From: a virus
DNA: 21,427 bases
Direction: 5' to 3' (one strand)
Virus record (IMG/VR): IMGVR_UViG_3300010885_022314
Location: 1-21,427 of that record
Shown: positions 1-9,892 of the stretch, piece by piece
Layout: every line of letters starts with the position of its first letter
Numbering within the stretch: position 1 is the first letter of the stretch
Notes under the pieces: generated by a model
Database searches by the model: none
Seen by the model: only the letters and a program-made list of their open reading frames with translations
Told to the model about the DNA's origin: nothing
Translations under genes and position numbers: made by a program

Positions 1-36
1 TCCGCCAGTGCTTCCGCCAGTGCTTCCGCCAGTGCT
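1..36. repeat. 12-base tandem repeat encoding a Gly-Gly-Ser-Thr linker
   Basis: The unit TCCGCCAGTGCT occurs three times in direct succession, and a degraded further partial unit (TCCACC) follows to base 42. Read on the minus strand in the frame of the giant structural protein, each unit encodes Ser-Thr-Gly-Gly in register, giving a flexible GGSTGGSTGG linker. The array touches the window edge, so its full copy number is unknown. The copies are identical at base level, which suggests recent expansion by slippage or an assembly-sensitive spot. Confidence 0.9.
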
Positions 37-3000
37 TCCACCTATTTCCGGGCTATCGTCAATTGAACCAACACCGTATGGGGCAGCAACTACCAAAATG
101 TCAGTATTTTTACGTTTAGTGATAGTTCTTCCAAACTCAAAAATGCTCTGGCTAATATTTGTTGTGGTGTTTACATCATAATTCTTAGTTTTATTATATA
201 CAGCCCAGCGATTACTTCCGTCATTGTCAACCCATAATTTAGAGTTGTAGGGTAATTTTAACAAATGATTATCACTTGGTATTGAGTGGAATGTGTCAAA
301 TCTAGTACTATTAAATTTATATAAAATTCCCGGTGCAGGCAATGTTGCATCTTCAATTGATGCTAGGGTAGATGCCACAGTAAATTGATTTAACATCGGA
401 ATTTCAGCAATCCGATATACTCCATCAACTTGTTCATTAAACTGAGTGACACAAACAAAATCACCAACAGATAGTCTGTGACGTATGTCTGTTGTAAATG
501 TTATAGTGCTAACTGGAGAACTAACATACACCCCAACAACCTGTGGGACAACTTTTTCGTATCTTAAAACATCCCAGTTGCCATTTAACTTAAATCCTAA
601 CCAAATTGTAGTACCTTCTGGCAATGACGCATCAGCAATATCTAATAAACTATTTTCGTTATAGGCTGTAGCAGTCACATCATCAACACGTACATAACCA
701 GCAGTGTTTATTAACATACTTTTTACACTAGATGTGCTGATAAAAACAGAGTTAATGTCAAAATCATCATAGGTAATAGTTAGGTCAGTGGGTAATACAT
801 AATTAGTTAAATCATTGCTAGTTGTAGGAACATCTGTAAGAAATTTAATAATCTGTGGATTTTCTAAAAACGATCCTTCAATTAACGGGAATTCAATTTC
901 TCGGTATGTTGAGTAAGATCCATAATAACCTACTCTAAATGCCCACTCTTCGGTGTAATCGACTTGACCGTGTAGATTATAAGAACTTGGCTTAGCTAGT
1001 TTTGTAATGCTGTTCTTAGTTCCCTTTTCTCTAATATATCCTTGATAGAATTTATATTGAGCAATAGGATCGGTAAAAATATTATCTAAGTTAGGTCGTG
1101 GAGTATAACCTATTAGATGTTGTGCCATTTTTTGCTGGCCAGCATCAAAGTTATCAATATTAAGATTGTAAAAATCTTGGAACTGATTAATCTTATAATC
1201 AAAGTTAGGCAATAAGGACGCCGTGGGTTTTTTGTCTAATAACACCCACCCATCGGCTACATTAAATGTTTCAGATCCGACAATTGTATTTTTAGCGGAA
1301 TAATATTTCCCGTTATAACTAACTATCTGTGAATATATATATTTTTTATAAGGAACCCAAGCTGACAATTCAGCTGTGTCATAAACAAACCCCGGGCTTG
1401 TAAAATCGCCGTCCCAGTTGGCTGTTCTTAAACCTGTTATCTTCATTCTAAATTGACGATACCCAGACTCTGGCTGAAAAATAATATCATTGAATATTGT
1501 GGTATTGTTAAAGACTATACCATGTTCTTTTTGTACAGGCCTTATTTGAGCAAAATAGATACCCTGTGTTGAATTTGATACCGTTATTGTACAAACACCA
1601 TCTAATCTGTTAACATTTATATTCTTTTGAGGATAAGGCGTTCCGTTAGATTGCAATATACTGTAATCATAAAAACTGTCAAATATATTATCAACAACTG
1701 AAAGAGTTGATTTAAATTTTATTTGATCGGCAAAAGGACTTAGTGTTATAATACTGTTGTCTGCCCAATTTTGTGTAGTCCAAAATAAGAATTCTTTTCC
1801 GCTAAAATTCCAATCAAGCATAGATCCTAGATCAGAATTAAATTGATCAAAGATAAACCCTTGGACTTCTAACCAATGGCCGTATCCTATAATAAAATCA
1901 TAAACTTCTTGTATTGTTTTAAACGATGTTCCATAGGAAACTTTAGTGACTTGATTTTCAAAACTAGAAGCTTGTTGTACACTAACTCCGCCTACTAGAG
2001 GAAGTGCAGGTATAGGTGCAAACAATGCAGAGTTAAATTCTTTTTCTGCTCGGTGACTGACTTTTACTCTATAGTATTTAGAGTTATAGGCTACCAATTG
2101 ACCTACTTGATAAAAAATACCAGTAGGAGCAGTTGACGCGGAAGTTGTTTCTGTTTGAGATACTCCGGTTGCATCCGGGGTAGTTCCTAATGACCAATTA
2201 ACATAAGATTCTGAGATACCGCCTACTGTGATTGCAGGAGTTGAGTTATTTCTAATAGGAAGATAAACATTAAAATAAGGATTACTTCTATCATAGCCTT
2301 TGACTACAAATACTCCGTTAGATTTTTGAACGACAATTCCGCTAATACCTAATGATTTAATAGGGCTACTAACATTTAAGAATAATGAATAATCTTCTGG
2401 GGGCATCATTGCCCCAGGATCTATTGATTTAGGGCTGTATGCATCAATAATAACATTCATGTTATTCTTATTAACAAATCCTCCAACTTTGTAGAATAAA
2501 TTAAAATCAAGATATGCAAGGTCATTCTTAAGAAGTTGCACATAATTAGAATTTCGATGTTGACCAACTTCAGAAACAAAAACACTGTAGCCGCTGGTTA
2601 ACGTGCCAGCATCATTGTGTATCGAAATGTTTTTAGGGTTTATAAATGTATGATCAGTGCCATAAGTCCATTGCCCGGCAATGTTTTGAATCACTCTTGA
2701 TGTATCATACATCAAGGAAGAATAAATTGCCGGACGAGTAAGTGCTAATGCTCGTTGTATAGCAAACGGATAATAACTGCTACGTCTCCATGATGTCTCT
2801 ACTGGGCCTTGGTCTCCAAAAGCAAAAGGTTGTCTAATTGTATAAGGAGTAGTAGCTGTGGCCAATAATTGGTCGGGGAGTATTAAATTACCTAATGTAT
2901 CAACAGGTAGGATTGACCCAAGACCCGGTCTTGCATAAAGTTCATTACCTAGACCCATTTCTATGTCATCCCATAAAATATTATTATTAGATGTATAGGG

Positions 3001-6000
3001 TGCAGGGCCGTATGTTGATTCCCAGTCTGCTGGTTTTTCGCTCAACCCTACCATTTCCCAAGGATGTGTATGCGGGCGATCAGTATCATAGAAATATTTG
3101 TAAATGGATCTCCAGTATCCATTTAGGTCTATGCCTAATGTGTTGTTAACACTCCCCGAATAATTCCAAGTAAACGGATTAAACTCGTCAAATTTTTCAT
3201 TGGCGGAATAATCAATGCCAAATATACCTGCCCATTTTATAAAATCTGTTTCTAGAATCTGTGTTATCTCACTTAGTGAATAATCATTATTTCTAAAAGC
3301 TCCCGGAAGGACAGAATTAATATCAAATAATTCTGGTCGATATTTTGATTTAATGTTATTGTATATTCTAGTTTCGAGCTCTAAAATAATATCATCTCTG
3401 TAATCATTAAATGCAACAATTATACTTCCGTCGTGACCTTGTATTACTTTTGTTGGAGTTATATAAGTATCATCAACAAATATAGATGGCACAAATGCAG
3501 GGTACAATCCTAGCTTACTAGGAGTTGGAGGAACATAACATCTTGTATTATCTAAATAATCATTAATAACAATTTGGTCACCGGGCACTAACGGCATTAA
3601 GAATTCTACCATAGACTCGATTGATATGAATTTATAATCTCTACCATTTACAGCCTGTACATTATTAACATAAACTAACACTGAACGCAGATTTAATGTT
3701 GTAAGATCAAATCCAGTAGTTAACGGGTAGAGAACATTTCTAGAATCTGATACTATCCATGTTCTAACAGTCTTATCTTCTCCATAAGCAATCATGTCAG
3801 ACGACGAATACATACTGTTGGTTTTGTTATTAATACTAAGTTCGGTTAACACAGTATCAACAGCACCAACCGGGTCTAATTGATTTGATAGTTGTTCAAT
3901 CTGTTTTAAGAAAGATTTCTTAAATTGATTATAATGATTAGCCACTGTATTTGTAGCATCAATTAAATTATGTTGTTTATTTCCAATAAAAAGAAAAGCA
4001 AATGCTAGCAGACTTGAATGTGAAACTAATTGTGTTCCTGATAGATTAGACAAATCTCTCAAATTATTTAAACCAGGATATGTTCCTAAAAATTCTGATT
4101 TATTTTCAATCATGGTTCTAACATGATCAGTTATTTCAGATTGTGTTAATGTGGGGATACTGCCATTTAACGGATTGTTTGTCAACGATAAAGGTGTTTG
4201 ATAATACCCGGTAGATGTAGGAATTGCCTTTGAATAAATTTTAAACAATACATTTGTAAAAGCAGGCAATGGTGTTGCAAAATTTACAAAATATTTTCCA
4301 AAAGAACTGCTAGTAGTATATTGACTGGGATTTAATACATATCCATTAATAAAAACTTTAAAATCAAAATTTACAATATTTGGATTTTTAATTGCAGTTA
4401 TTTCTAAGTCTGGAGTTAATTCTACAGTAGATTGAAACTGTAGAATAGGAATTTGATAATCACTAGATGCATCCCAAACTGTGGCATATTTGTCTAGTTG
4501 ATTGTATTTTAAATAGGCTGAAGATGTAGGAACAACAGTAAATGATTCATTGTTTGAAACAGTTATTGACTCGGTCATAAAATAGTTATTAAACAAATAA
4601 CTACCTACTCCTACACTGTTTTTATAAGATAACGGAAATCCTAAAACTGGATCATTTGCGCCCGTGCCAACAGCATAACCAAAAATTTTGTTTCCTACAA
4701 AATCAGAAACATAATAATCAAGATTGCTATAACTATTTTTATCACTGTCAAACAAATCAAATAAGGGAGCTTCATTTAAATTAGTGTGTTGTTGAGAAAA
4801 TATCCATTTGTCACCGTTGTAGTGCCAAGAAGAACCTTGATACGTTATTCCCGAAGCTATAATAACTGAAGATTCTGTTGTAGCAGTTTCTGCTATAACT
4901 AATTGTATTTTTGTATAACCAGATGCTTGAGTAAAATTAACTTTATAAATTGTGCCACGGACACCTAAGTGCTTGTCAGCGTTAAAAATTATTCGGTGAC
5001 CTTGCTGTAGCAAAACACCGTCAATATAATAACCTTCTGAACCTTCTATTGTTTGAAAGGCATCAACTAGTTCTGTGTCAATGATATCAACAGCAGGAGC
5101 TCCCATAGTTCCAAAATTATATAATTTTAGATCAGCATTAAATTCTATAATAGGTCGTTGTGCTCTTTTATCAGAAGGGTACACAGGGGTCAATCCGTTA
5201 ATTTCTGAACTAATCCGTATAACTTCTCCATGTACCCATCGGTTATATCTTGTCCAAGGGTTTAAATCTTGACTTGCCCTGTTAATTGTTATATATTCAG
5301 GAAGTATAGGTAATGATTTAAAACTGTCAAACGGGTATTGGTCAAAAGGAGTAGCATCAAAATTTTCATTGAGCTGTGTCTTTGCAATTCCAGTTGCAGA
5401 TAAAAGATCATACTGAACTAACACAATAGAATCACCAACTCCTTCTACAAAGAAATCTTTATTAAGATACGATGAAGGATAAACATCTCCGTCAAATCTA
5501 ACTTTCATGCCGCTGGTCAACGAAGCACTTGCAGTTGTTCCTATATTAGTAATATAAGAAAATGTGTAATTAGTTTGACCAATGATGTTAGTTTCTACAT
5601 TGATAGTTGTGCCGTGCGATCGAATAACAACCAACTCTGGTCCAGTCACTAACCAATAATATTCTTGATAGTTTGTAAACTTGTCCCAACTGATATGAGG
5701 ATTATAAGAATAAACAGGGGACTTATATAATCTATTAAAATTATCAACGATTCCCCCCTGAACACCTATATTGTTGGTCAAGTCATCAAGACCGGTTGCA
5801 GATTGTACATTTTTTAAATTGTCGTAGATAACCAATGCAGGGTCTAATTGATAATCTTTTCTAAGTTCTAATACTTCAGGAATATATACATCGCTGGTAG
5901 ATCGATATCTTGGACTTAACTTACTACCGATAAATCCGCTGATGCGTTCTAGTTGTGCAGGTTGTATTAATTGATCAATTGTAGCAGATAAAAATTTTGA

Positions 6001-6060
6001 ATTTTTATCTGTTTGGTGATATTCTGGTAATAGTTTAATTGAATTAATTTTATTAGCCAT
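1..6060 (-). CDS. Giant virion structural (baseplate/tail fibre-type) protein, C-terminus outside window
   Basis: I read this frame triplet by triplet from the ATG at 6060-6058 to base 1 and found no stop: 2020 codons, C-terminus missing. It starts 2 bases after the gp6 stop, with a GGAAG ribosome binding site six bases upstream that overlaps the end of gp6. The N-terminus (LLPEYHQTDKNSKFL, then DQLIQPAQLERISGFIG), a block near residue 996 (DRPHTHPWEM) and QGHDGSI near the middle resemble, from memory, the very large virion proteins that follow gp6 in marine T4-like phages. T4 has gp7 at this position, but I see no direct similarity to it. Two CBM5/12-like segments lie near residues 1310-1350 and 1566-1608 (YNSKYY and YNGKYY cores). 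An FG-GAP-like segment (FGRT, later VVAAPYG) lies near 1976-1997, followed by a GGST linker from 2007. Probable role: peripheral baseplate or fibre component that may touch host glycans. The structural assignment is fairly safe; the precise role is inferred. Confidence 0.82.
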   Translation of the reverse strand, partial: MANKINSIKLLPEYHQTDKNSKFLSATIDQLIQPAQLERISGFIGSKLSPRYRSTSDVYIPEVLELRKDYQLDPALVIYDNLKNVQSATGLDDLTNNIGVQGGIVDNFNRLYKSPVYSYNPHISWDKFTNYQEYYWLVTGPELVVIRSHGTTINVETNIIGQTNYTFSYITNIGTTASASLTSGMKVRFDGDVYPSSYLNKDFFVEGVGDSIVLVQYDLLSATGIAKTQLNENFDATPFDQYPFDSFKSLPILPEYITINRASQDLNPWTRYNRWVHGEVIRISSEINGLTPVYPSDKRAQRPIIEFNADLKLYNFGTMGAPAVDIIDTELVDAFQTIEGSEGYYIDGVLLQQGHRIIFNADKHLGVRGTIYKVNFTQASGYTKIQLVIAETATTESSVIIASGITYQGSSWHYNGDKWIFSQQHTNLNEAPLFDLFDSDKNSYSNLDYYVSDFVGNKIFGYAVGTGANDPVLGFPLSYKNSVGVGSYLFNNYFMTESITVSNNESFTVVPTSSAYLKYNQLDKYATVWDASSDYQIPILQFQSTVELTPDLEITAIKNPNIVNFDFKVFINGYVLNPSQYTTSSSFGKYFVNFATPLPAFTNVLFKIYSKAIPTSTGYYQTPLSLTNNPLNGSIPTLTQSEITDHVRTMIENKSEFLGTYPGLNNLRDLSNLSGTQLVSHSSLLAFAFLFIGNKQHNLIDATNTVANHYNQFKKSFLKQIEQLSNQLDPVGAVDTVLTELSINNKTNSMYSSSDMIAYGEDKTVRTWIVSDSRNVLYPLTTGFDLTTLNLRSVLVYVNNVQAVNGRDYKFISIESMVEFLMPLVPGDQIVINDYLDNTRCYVPPTPSKLGLYPAFVPSIFVDDTYITPTKVIQGHDGSIIVAFNDYRDDIILELETRIYNNIKSKYRPELFDINSVLPGAFRNNDYSLSEITQILETDFIKWAGIFGIDYSANEKFDEFNPFTWNYSGSVNNTLGIDLNGYWRSIYKYFYDTDRPHTHPWEMVGLSEKPADWESTYGPAPYTSNNNILWDDIEMGLGNELYARPGLGSILPVDTLGNLILPDQLLATATTPYTIRQPFAFGDQGPVETSWRRSSYYPFAIQRALALTRPAIYSSLMYDTSRVIQNIAGQWTYGTDHTFINPKNISIHNDAGTLTSGYSVFVSEVGQHRNSNYVQLLKNDLAYLDFNLFYKVGGFVNKNNMNVIIDAYSPKSIDPGAMMPPEDYSLFLNVSSPIKSLGISGIVVQKSNGVFVVKGYDRSNPYFNVYLPIRNNSTPAITVGGISESYVNWSLGTTPDATGVSQTETTSASTAPTGIFYQVGQLVAYNSKYYRVKVSHRAEKEFNSALFAPIPALPLVGGVSVQQASSFENQVTKVSYGTSFKTIQEVYDFIIGYGHWLEVQGFIFDQFNSDLGSMLDWNFSGKEFLFWTTQNWADNSIITLSPFADQIKFKSTLSVVDNIFDSFYDYSILQSNGTPYPQKNINVNRLDGVCTITVSNSTQGIYFAQIRPVQKEHGIVFNNTTIFNDIIFQPESGYRQFRMKITGLRTANWDGDFTSPGFVYDTAELSAWVPYKKYIYSQIVSYNGKYYSAKNTIVGSETFNVADGWVLLDKKPTASLLPNFDYKINQFQDFYNLNIDNFDAGQQKMAQHLIGYTPRPNLDNIFTDPIAQYKFYQGYIREKGTKNSITKLAKPSSYNLHGQVDYTEEWAFRVGYYGSYSTYREIEFPLIEGSFLENPQIIKFLTDVPTTSNDLTNYVLPTDLTITYDDFDINSVFISTSSVKSMLINTAGYVRVDDVTATAYNENSLLDIADASLPEGTTIWLGFKLNGNWDVLRYEKVVPQVVGVYVSSPVSTITFTTDIRHRLSVGDFVCVTQFNEQVDGVYRIAEIPMLNQFTVASTLASIEDATLPAPGILYKFNSTRFDTFHSIPSDNHLLKLPYNSKLWVDNDGSNRWAVYNKTKNYDVNTTTNISQSIFEFGRTITKRKNTDILVVAAPYGVGSIDDSPEIGGSTGGSTGGSTGG

Positions 6061-6062
6061 GT

Positions 6063-9000
6063 TCAACTTCCGGAGTTAGTTATTATCATTGTAGAATTTA
6101 ATTGACTGGCTGTTATTGCATCAATAATTTCTATATCGTTAACGGTAGCTCCGCTAATAAAAATTTCATTGTTTAAACATGCAACTTCGTAGAGACTGCC
6201 AAAATTATTAATTGTAGGAACTATTACAAAATTTGTAATATAAGGAGTCAACGAATTCATTACATACGTAGACAACTCACTAAAATTAAAAGTTTGACCA
6301 AATTCCCAATTCTCTAAAGAAAAGAATTGGTTAATAGCATTAAAGATCTGTGTTTTTAAATCATTATCGCTGGTAGGAATTGATGCATTCTTTACAGCTT
6401 TAAATGATGCTTGTAAATTTATATCTGCCTTATTTCCAAATAATATCTTATAAGAAACAGGTTGATAAACAATTTCATCACTGATTGTTTTAACTGGTTC
6501 TAATACTGAATCATAGTTTTGTTGCAGACCCTGGCTAGTAGGAGGCAACGGGGCTCGTCCTATTCCAGTAGATAGCCAACTCCTATAAGCAGTATCGTAG
6601 CTAGAAGTTAAAATATAAACATCAATAACATTACTCTTACTAGGATCAATTCTTCTTTCTTGTCCACTATTGTGTACATAGTGGAACTTTAAACCACTTC
6701 TTCCTGGGTAAGCAAAATAGTCTGGTTGATAAACCCAACCATTACCGGTATTTTGATATTGAGTCAATGAATACTGTTTTACTACATTTAATGTTGAATC
6801 AGTAAAATAATATAACTGGCCGTCGACGGGATCAACAACATCAGTGTCGAGAGTATAAGTTGAAATTATCGGAGTTGTTCCAACATCGACTAATTGATAT
6901 CTAATTCCGTCTGACAATTTTTTAAAATAAACAAATTTATTAGATGTTCCTACAATATCTGTAAAGGTGTCAGGATCTGTTATCTGTCCTGAATTATTAT
7001 AATCATAGAAACTAACCATTATCTTAGAAGGGTTTATGTATCCATCCGGCTCGACAATATAGTTGTCTATTTGTAAAGCGTAATCAATTCCTAACCCACT
7101 TGACATGTCACCCGGACTGGTATTAAATGATAAAATGTCAATATTATCTTTTACAACAACATTATTTGTAAAATCATAATTAACATCACTAGGATCAACA
7201 TAAAATGCTGTTTCTTTTTGACTTTCAAAAATATAATCAGTTAATCGATACACTACTTTGTATTTGCTACCTGTCCATGTAAATGCCACTAACCAACTAG
7301 CATCTAAATTGGCGCCTGTATTATTGCCTTGATATTCTAAACTAAAGGGACCTGTTAAATTTAAATTAATGTCAAAAATAACTTTCCATGCTCTAGAAGT
7401 CTTATCAAAACTTAATCCAAAGTTTTTTTGTATAAGGCACAGTTTAACCAATTCACTGGAAAATGCATTAGAGAATACATTATCAAACGCAGGAATTACC
7501 TCAATAGGTTTATACCCAGAAGGGATAATATTGTTTAAAAGAATAGGACCAGTTCCATCATCTAATTTACCTTTTCCCGAATTACTACCGTCTCCAATAA
7601 CCTGTGTCACCGTAGACCAAATAGTTGTTGTGCCGTCTTGAGATATAAATCGAATTAGTGCTTTAGGAGTCACATACAATAAATTGCTTAATGTGAAGGA
7701 TCCTACACTAGGAATTAATGCAACTGACAAACTAGTGCTTTTAAAATATCCTCTTGAACTACCTGACACATTGTTGACCTGTACCCATGATAAACTTAGA
7801 TAAGACAAATCTAGTCTGGGATATTGATCAAGATAAAAAGACCTCATAGAAGGCGATGAAACGATTGGTGCAAGGCGTTGTCTAACCACAGATAATATAT
7901 CGTTATTATTGTTAAATGTAAATTCAAAATTAGACTGGTGTGTATTTTTATATAATATTCCGTCTGCGGCAAAGATGTTTGTTTTACTATATTTTCCACT
8001 AACATCACTTAGTTCAAAATATTTGCTCAACCCGCTGGTCACTCTAGCAACTGACTTAACTTTTAATATGTCAGTTCCAGCTGTCAATGGAGTAATGTTG
8101 TAATCTTCACCTGTGACCATTCTATTTTGTGTATAATAAGCCTGTGGTGCTTTACTTTGTATACTGGCATTTGTTTCTGTAGGAGAACTATTTGAAACTG
8201 TAGTTTGTAAACTTAGAACAATGGTTAATGTTTGGGGACGGCCTGCTTTGTTTGTGTAAGGTATGTCAACAGCTACTCCTGTCATTTGTTCTGGTTTGAT
8301 ATTATATCCCAGCCCATTACTTTGACGATATAATAAATTAAAAGTGCCTTTAGGCAAATTACCAAAACTGCCATCGGCAAAATTTAAATCTATTTGATCT
8401 TGGGCTCGAGTGGTCACACTATAAATGTTTCGTTCATTGACATCAAGACTATTATAGATAACATTATTTCCTACAATGTTAGGAACCTGAGTCCATAACG
8501 TATTATAATTGCCGTTGCTGTCTAATTGCCATAGCCAGACATCAGTGTTATTAATATCAGCGGTGTTAATACCAATTAGTTCATTAGGCACCGGAGTGTT
8601 AATAGCAAAGTTAGAACGTCCTAAATTTCCTTGACGAAAGTGTACAAAAAATCCTGTGTTAGCACTACCAGATCCTTGATTATCATTTTTATAAATTAAA
8701 CTAAAAGCATTTCCAGGGCGAGGTGCTTCTTCGTAAATTCCCGACTTTCCGCTGAATGTTGACGAAACAACTTCAAAATTCATGCTAACACCGTTGATGC
8801 TTTTTGTAAAACTAAACACAGGAACATTAGCAGTAGTGCTGTTAACTCTATATTGTTCAGTTAATATTCCATCAATAGTTTGTCTGCCGTACGGAGTTCC
8901 AAATATATAAGAAGTTGGCATTGCAGAATTTATTATTGTTAAAAACTGATTATACCAATTTGAATTTGTTGGGTCGTTCCATGCTATTGTTGTATTTGAT

Positions 9001-9407
9001 AGATTGCTACCATTTGAATCATAGATATTATCTGTAGTTGCAATAGCTGTTATTTTTAAAAATCCGTTGGCAGGCACATTTCTGCTAGGAGCATAGCTTA
9101 TTAACTGAGCTAGTTGTAGTATACTATCTCGTTTAGAGGCAGTTTCTAAAAAGTTTTCACGAGCATTTAGGTCGATGCGGAAACTTAGATTTTGTCCTAG
9201 GTAGGCAATTAAATCAATAAGAGCAATATACTCGCTACTGTCAACATAATCATTAAAATCTTCAGGGTAGTTTTGTTGTAGATAATTGACCATCACACGG
9301 CGGATAGTTTCAAAATCGTAGCTTTGAAAATCTGCGTTGCGATAGCTTTGGTATATTTTAGTCCAATTTTCTGCTATCAATAATTGTTTAGTTGTTGATG
9401 GGATCAT
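6063..9407 (-). CDS. 6: Baseplate wedge protein gp6
   Basis: 1114 residues. gp6 is the wedge subunit that forms the iris-like ring of the T4 baseplate, acts as a dimer, and binds gp25, gp53 and gp7. The N-terminal segment has the typical gp6 pattern: IRRVMVNYLQ, then EYIALIDLIAYLGQNLSFRID and ARENFLETA within residues 30-90. A central block around residues 340-470 carries DLNFADGSFG and a stretch resembling the gp6/gpJ core (TAGTDILKVKSV). The C-terminal block around 1010-1100 (NLQASFKAVKN, ENWEFGQTFNFSELS) is also gp6-like. T4 gp6 is 660 residues, so about 450 extra residues sit mainly in the middle; I recall enlarged gp6 proteins in marine T4-like phages. It lies 47 bases downstream of gp25 and 2 bases upstream of the giant structural gene. 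No good ribosome binding site precedes the ATG; a late-promoter-like AATAAATA does. Confidence 0.93.
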   Translation of the reverse strand: MIPSTTKQLLIAENWTKIYQSYRNADFQSYDFETIRRVMVNYLQQNYPEDFNDYVDSSEYIALIDLIAYLGQNLSFRIDLNARENFLETASKRDSILQLAQLISYAPSRNVPANGFLKITAIATTDNIYDSNGSNLSNTTIAWNDPTNSNWYNQFLTIINSAMPTSYIFGTPYGRQTIDGILTEQYRVNSTTANVPVFSFTKSINGVSMNFEVVSSTFSGKSGIYEEAPRPGNAFSLIYKNDNQGSGSANTGFFVHFRQGNLGRSNFAINTPVPNELIGINTADINNTDVWLWQLDSNGNYNTLWTQVPNIVGNNVIYNSLDVNERNIYSVTTRAQDQIDLNFADGSFGNLPKGTFNLLYRQSNGLGYNIKPEQMTGVAVDIPYTNKAGRPQTLTIVLSLQTTVSNSSPTETNASIQSKAPQAYYTQNRMVTGEDYNITPLTAGTDILKVKSVARVTSGLSKYFELSDVSGKYSKTNIFAADGILYKNTHQSNFEFTFNNNNDILSVVRQRLAPIVSSPSMRSFYLDQYPRLDLSYLSLSWVQVNNVSGSSRGYFKSTSLSVALIPSVGSFTLSNLLYVTPKALIRFISQDGTTTIWSTVTQVIGDGSNSGKGKLDDGTGPILLNNIIPSGYKPIEVIPAFDNVFSNAFSSELVKLCLIQKNFGLSFDKTSRAWKVIFDINLNLTGPFSLEYQGNNTGANLDASWLVAFTWTGSKYKVVYRLTDYIFESQKETAFYVDPSDVNYDFTNNVVVKDNIDILSFNTSPGDMSSGLGIDYALQIDNYIVEPDGYINPSKIMVSFYDYNNSGQITDPDTFTDIVGTSNKFVYFKKLSDGIRYQLVDVGTTPIISTYTLDTDVVDPVDGQLYYFTDSTLNVVKQYSLTQYQNTGNGWVYQPDYFAYPGRSGLKFHYVHNSGQERRIDPSKSNVIDVYILTSSYDTAYRSWLSTGIGRAPLPPTSQGLQQNYDSVLEPVKTISDEIVYQPVSYKILFGNKADINLQASFKAVKNASIPTSDNDLKTQIFNAINQFFSLENWEFGQTFNFSELSTYVMNSLTPYITNFVIVPTINNFGSLYEVACLNNEIFISGATVNDIEIIDAITASQLNSTMIITNSGS

Positions 9408-9426
9408 GATTTTATTTTATTATACC

Positions 9427-9434
9427 TATTTATT
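9427..9434 (-). promoter_or_regulatory. Candidate phage late promoter for gp6 (AATAAATA)
   Basis: On the minus strand this reads AATAAATA, one base away from the T4 late -10 octamer TATAAATA and fitting the looser NATAAATA form reported for T4-like cyanophages. It lies in the 47-base gap between gp25 and gp6, ending 19 bases before the gp6 ATG, a workable distance for a late transcript with a short leader. The gap is very AT-rich, so chance occurrence is possible. The same octamer followed by G stands in front of gp25. Confidence 0.45.
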
Positions 9435-9454
9435 TTAAAATTTATGTAGGTACA

Positions 9455-9892
9455 TTATCCTACAACAAGCCCCACTGATTGATCAAATGATAATTTTAAA
9501 TTTGCCGATTGATCTGTACCTTTTAGGGTCAACGTTAGTTCTAACAGATAACCGCTTTCATATTCGTTCATGTTTATTTGAGTTGGAATTACTCTAGGGT
9601 CGCTATTACATATTCTAGTAATGTCTTCTGACAATGCAGTTCGAACAGCCTCGGTCATAGGCTCCATTAATAAATTCCATATGATGCTTCCAAAATTAGG
9701 ATTCATCACTCTTTCGCCCTTTTTGGTATTGAATTGATTTATAATATCTTGTTTAACTAAATCAAAATCATACAGCCGAGTATCAGCTGTATCAGTATTC
9801 GCAGAGCTGAACCCCCTGTAGAATTGACTTCGTTTTACTACATTCTGTAAAGTAGGTGATGAGTTTCCGATAACAAGATTTTTATATGGCAT
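9455..9892 (-). CDS. 25: Baseplate wedge protein gp25
   Basis: 145 residues, close to the 132 of T4 gp25. gp25 is the small wedge subunit that binds gp6 and gp53 at the inner baseplate and nucleates sheath assembly; type VI secretion (TssE) and P2 gpW-type baseplates have homologues. The family pattern is visible: an N-terminal DFDLVKQDIINQFNTKKGER, then NPNFGSIIWNLLMEPM with the Glu-Pro of the conserved EPR-type core, followed by an amphipathic helix and a C-terminal beta strand pair (YLLELTLTLKG). It sits 20 bases after gp5 and 47 before gp6, as expected for a baseplate module. There is no Shine-Dalgarno sequence in front of the ATG; instead AATAAATA ends five bases upstream. Confidence 0.93.
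   Translation of the reverse strand: MPYKNLVIGNSSPTLQNVVKRSQFYRGFSSANTDTADTRLYDFDLVKQDIINQFNTKKGERVMNPNFGSIIWNLLMEPMTEAVRTALSEDITRICNSDPRVIPTQINMNEYESGYLLELTLTLKGTDQSANLKLSFDQSVGLVVG

Noticed and set aside
5075-5272. 65-residue open frame on the plus strand
   Set aside because: It lies wholly inside the continuously open giant structural gene on the minus strand, has no ribosome binding site and no recognisable features.
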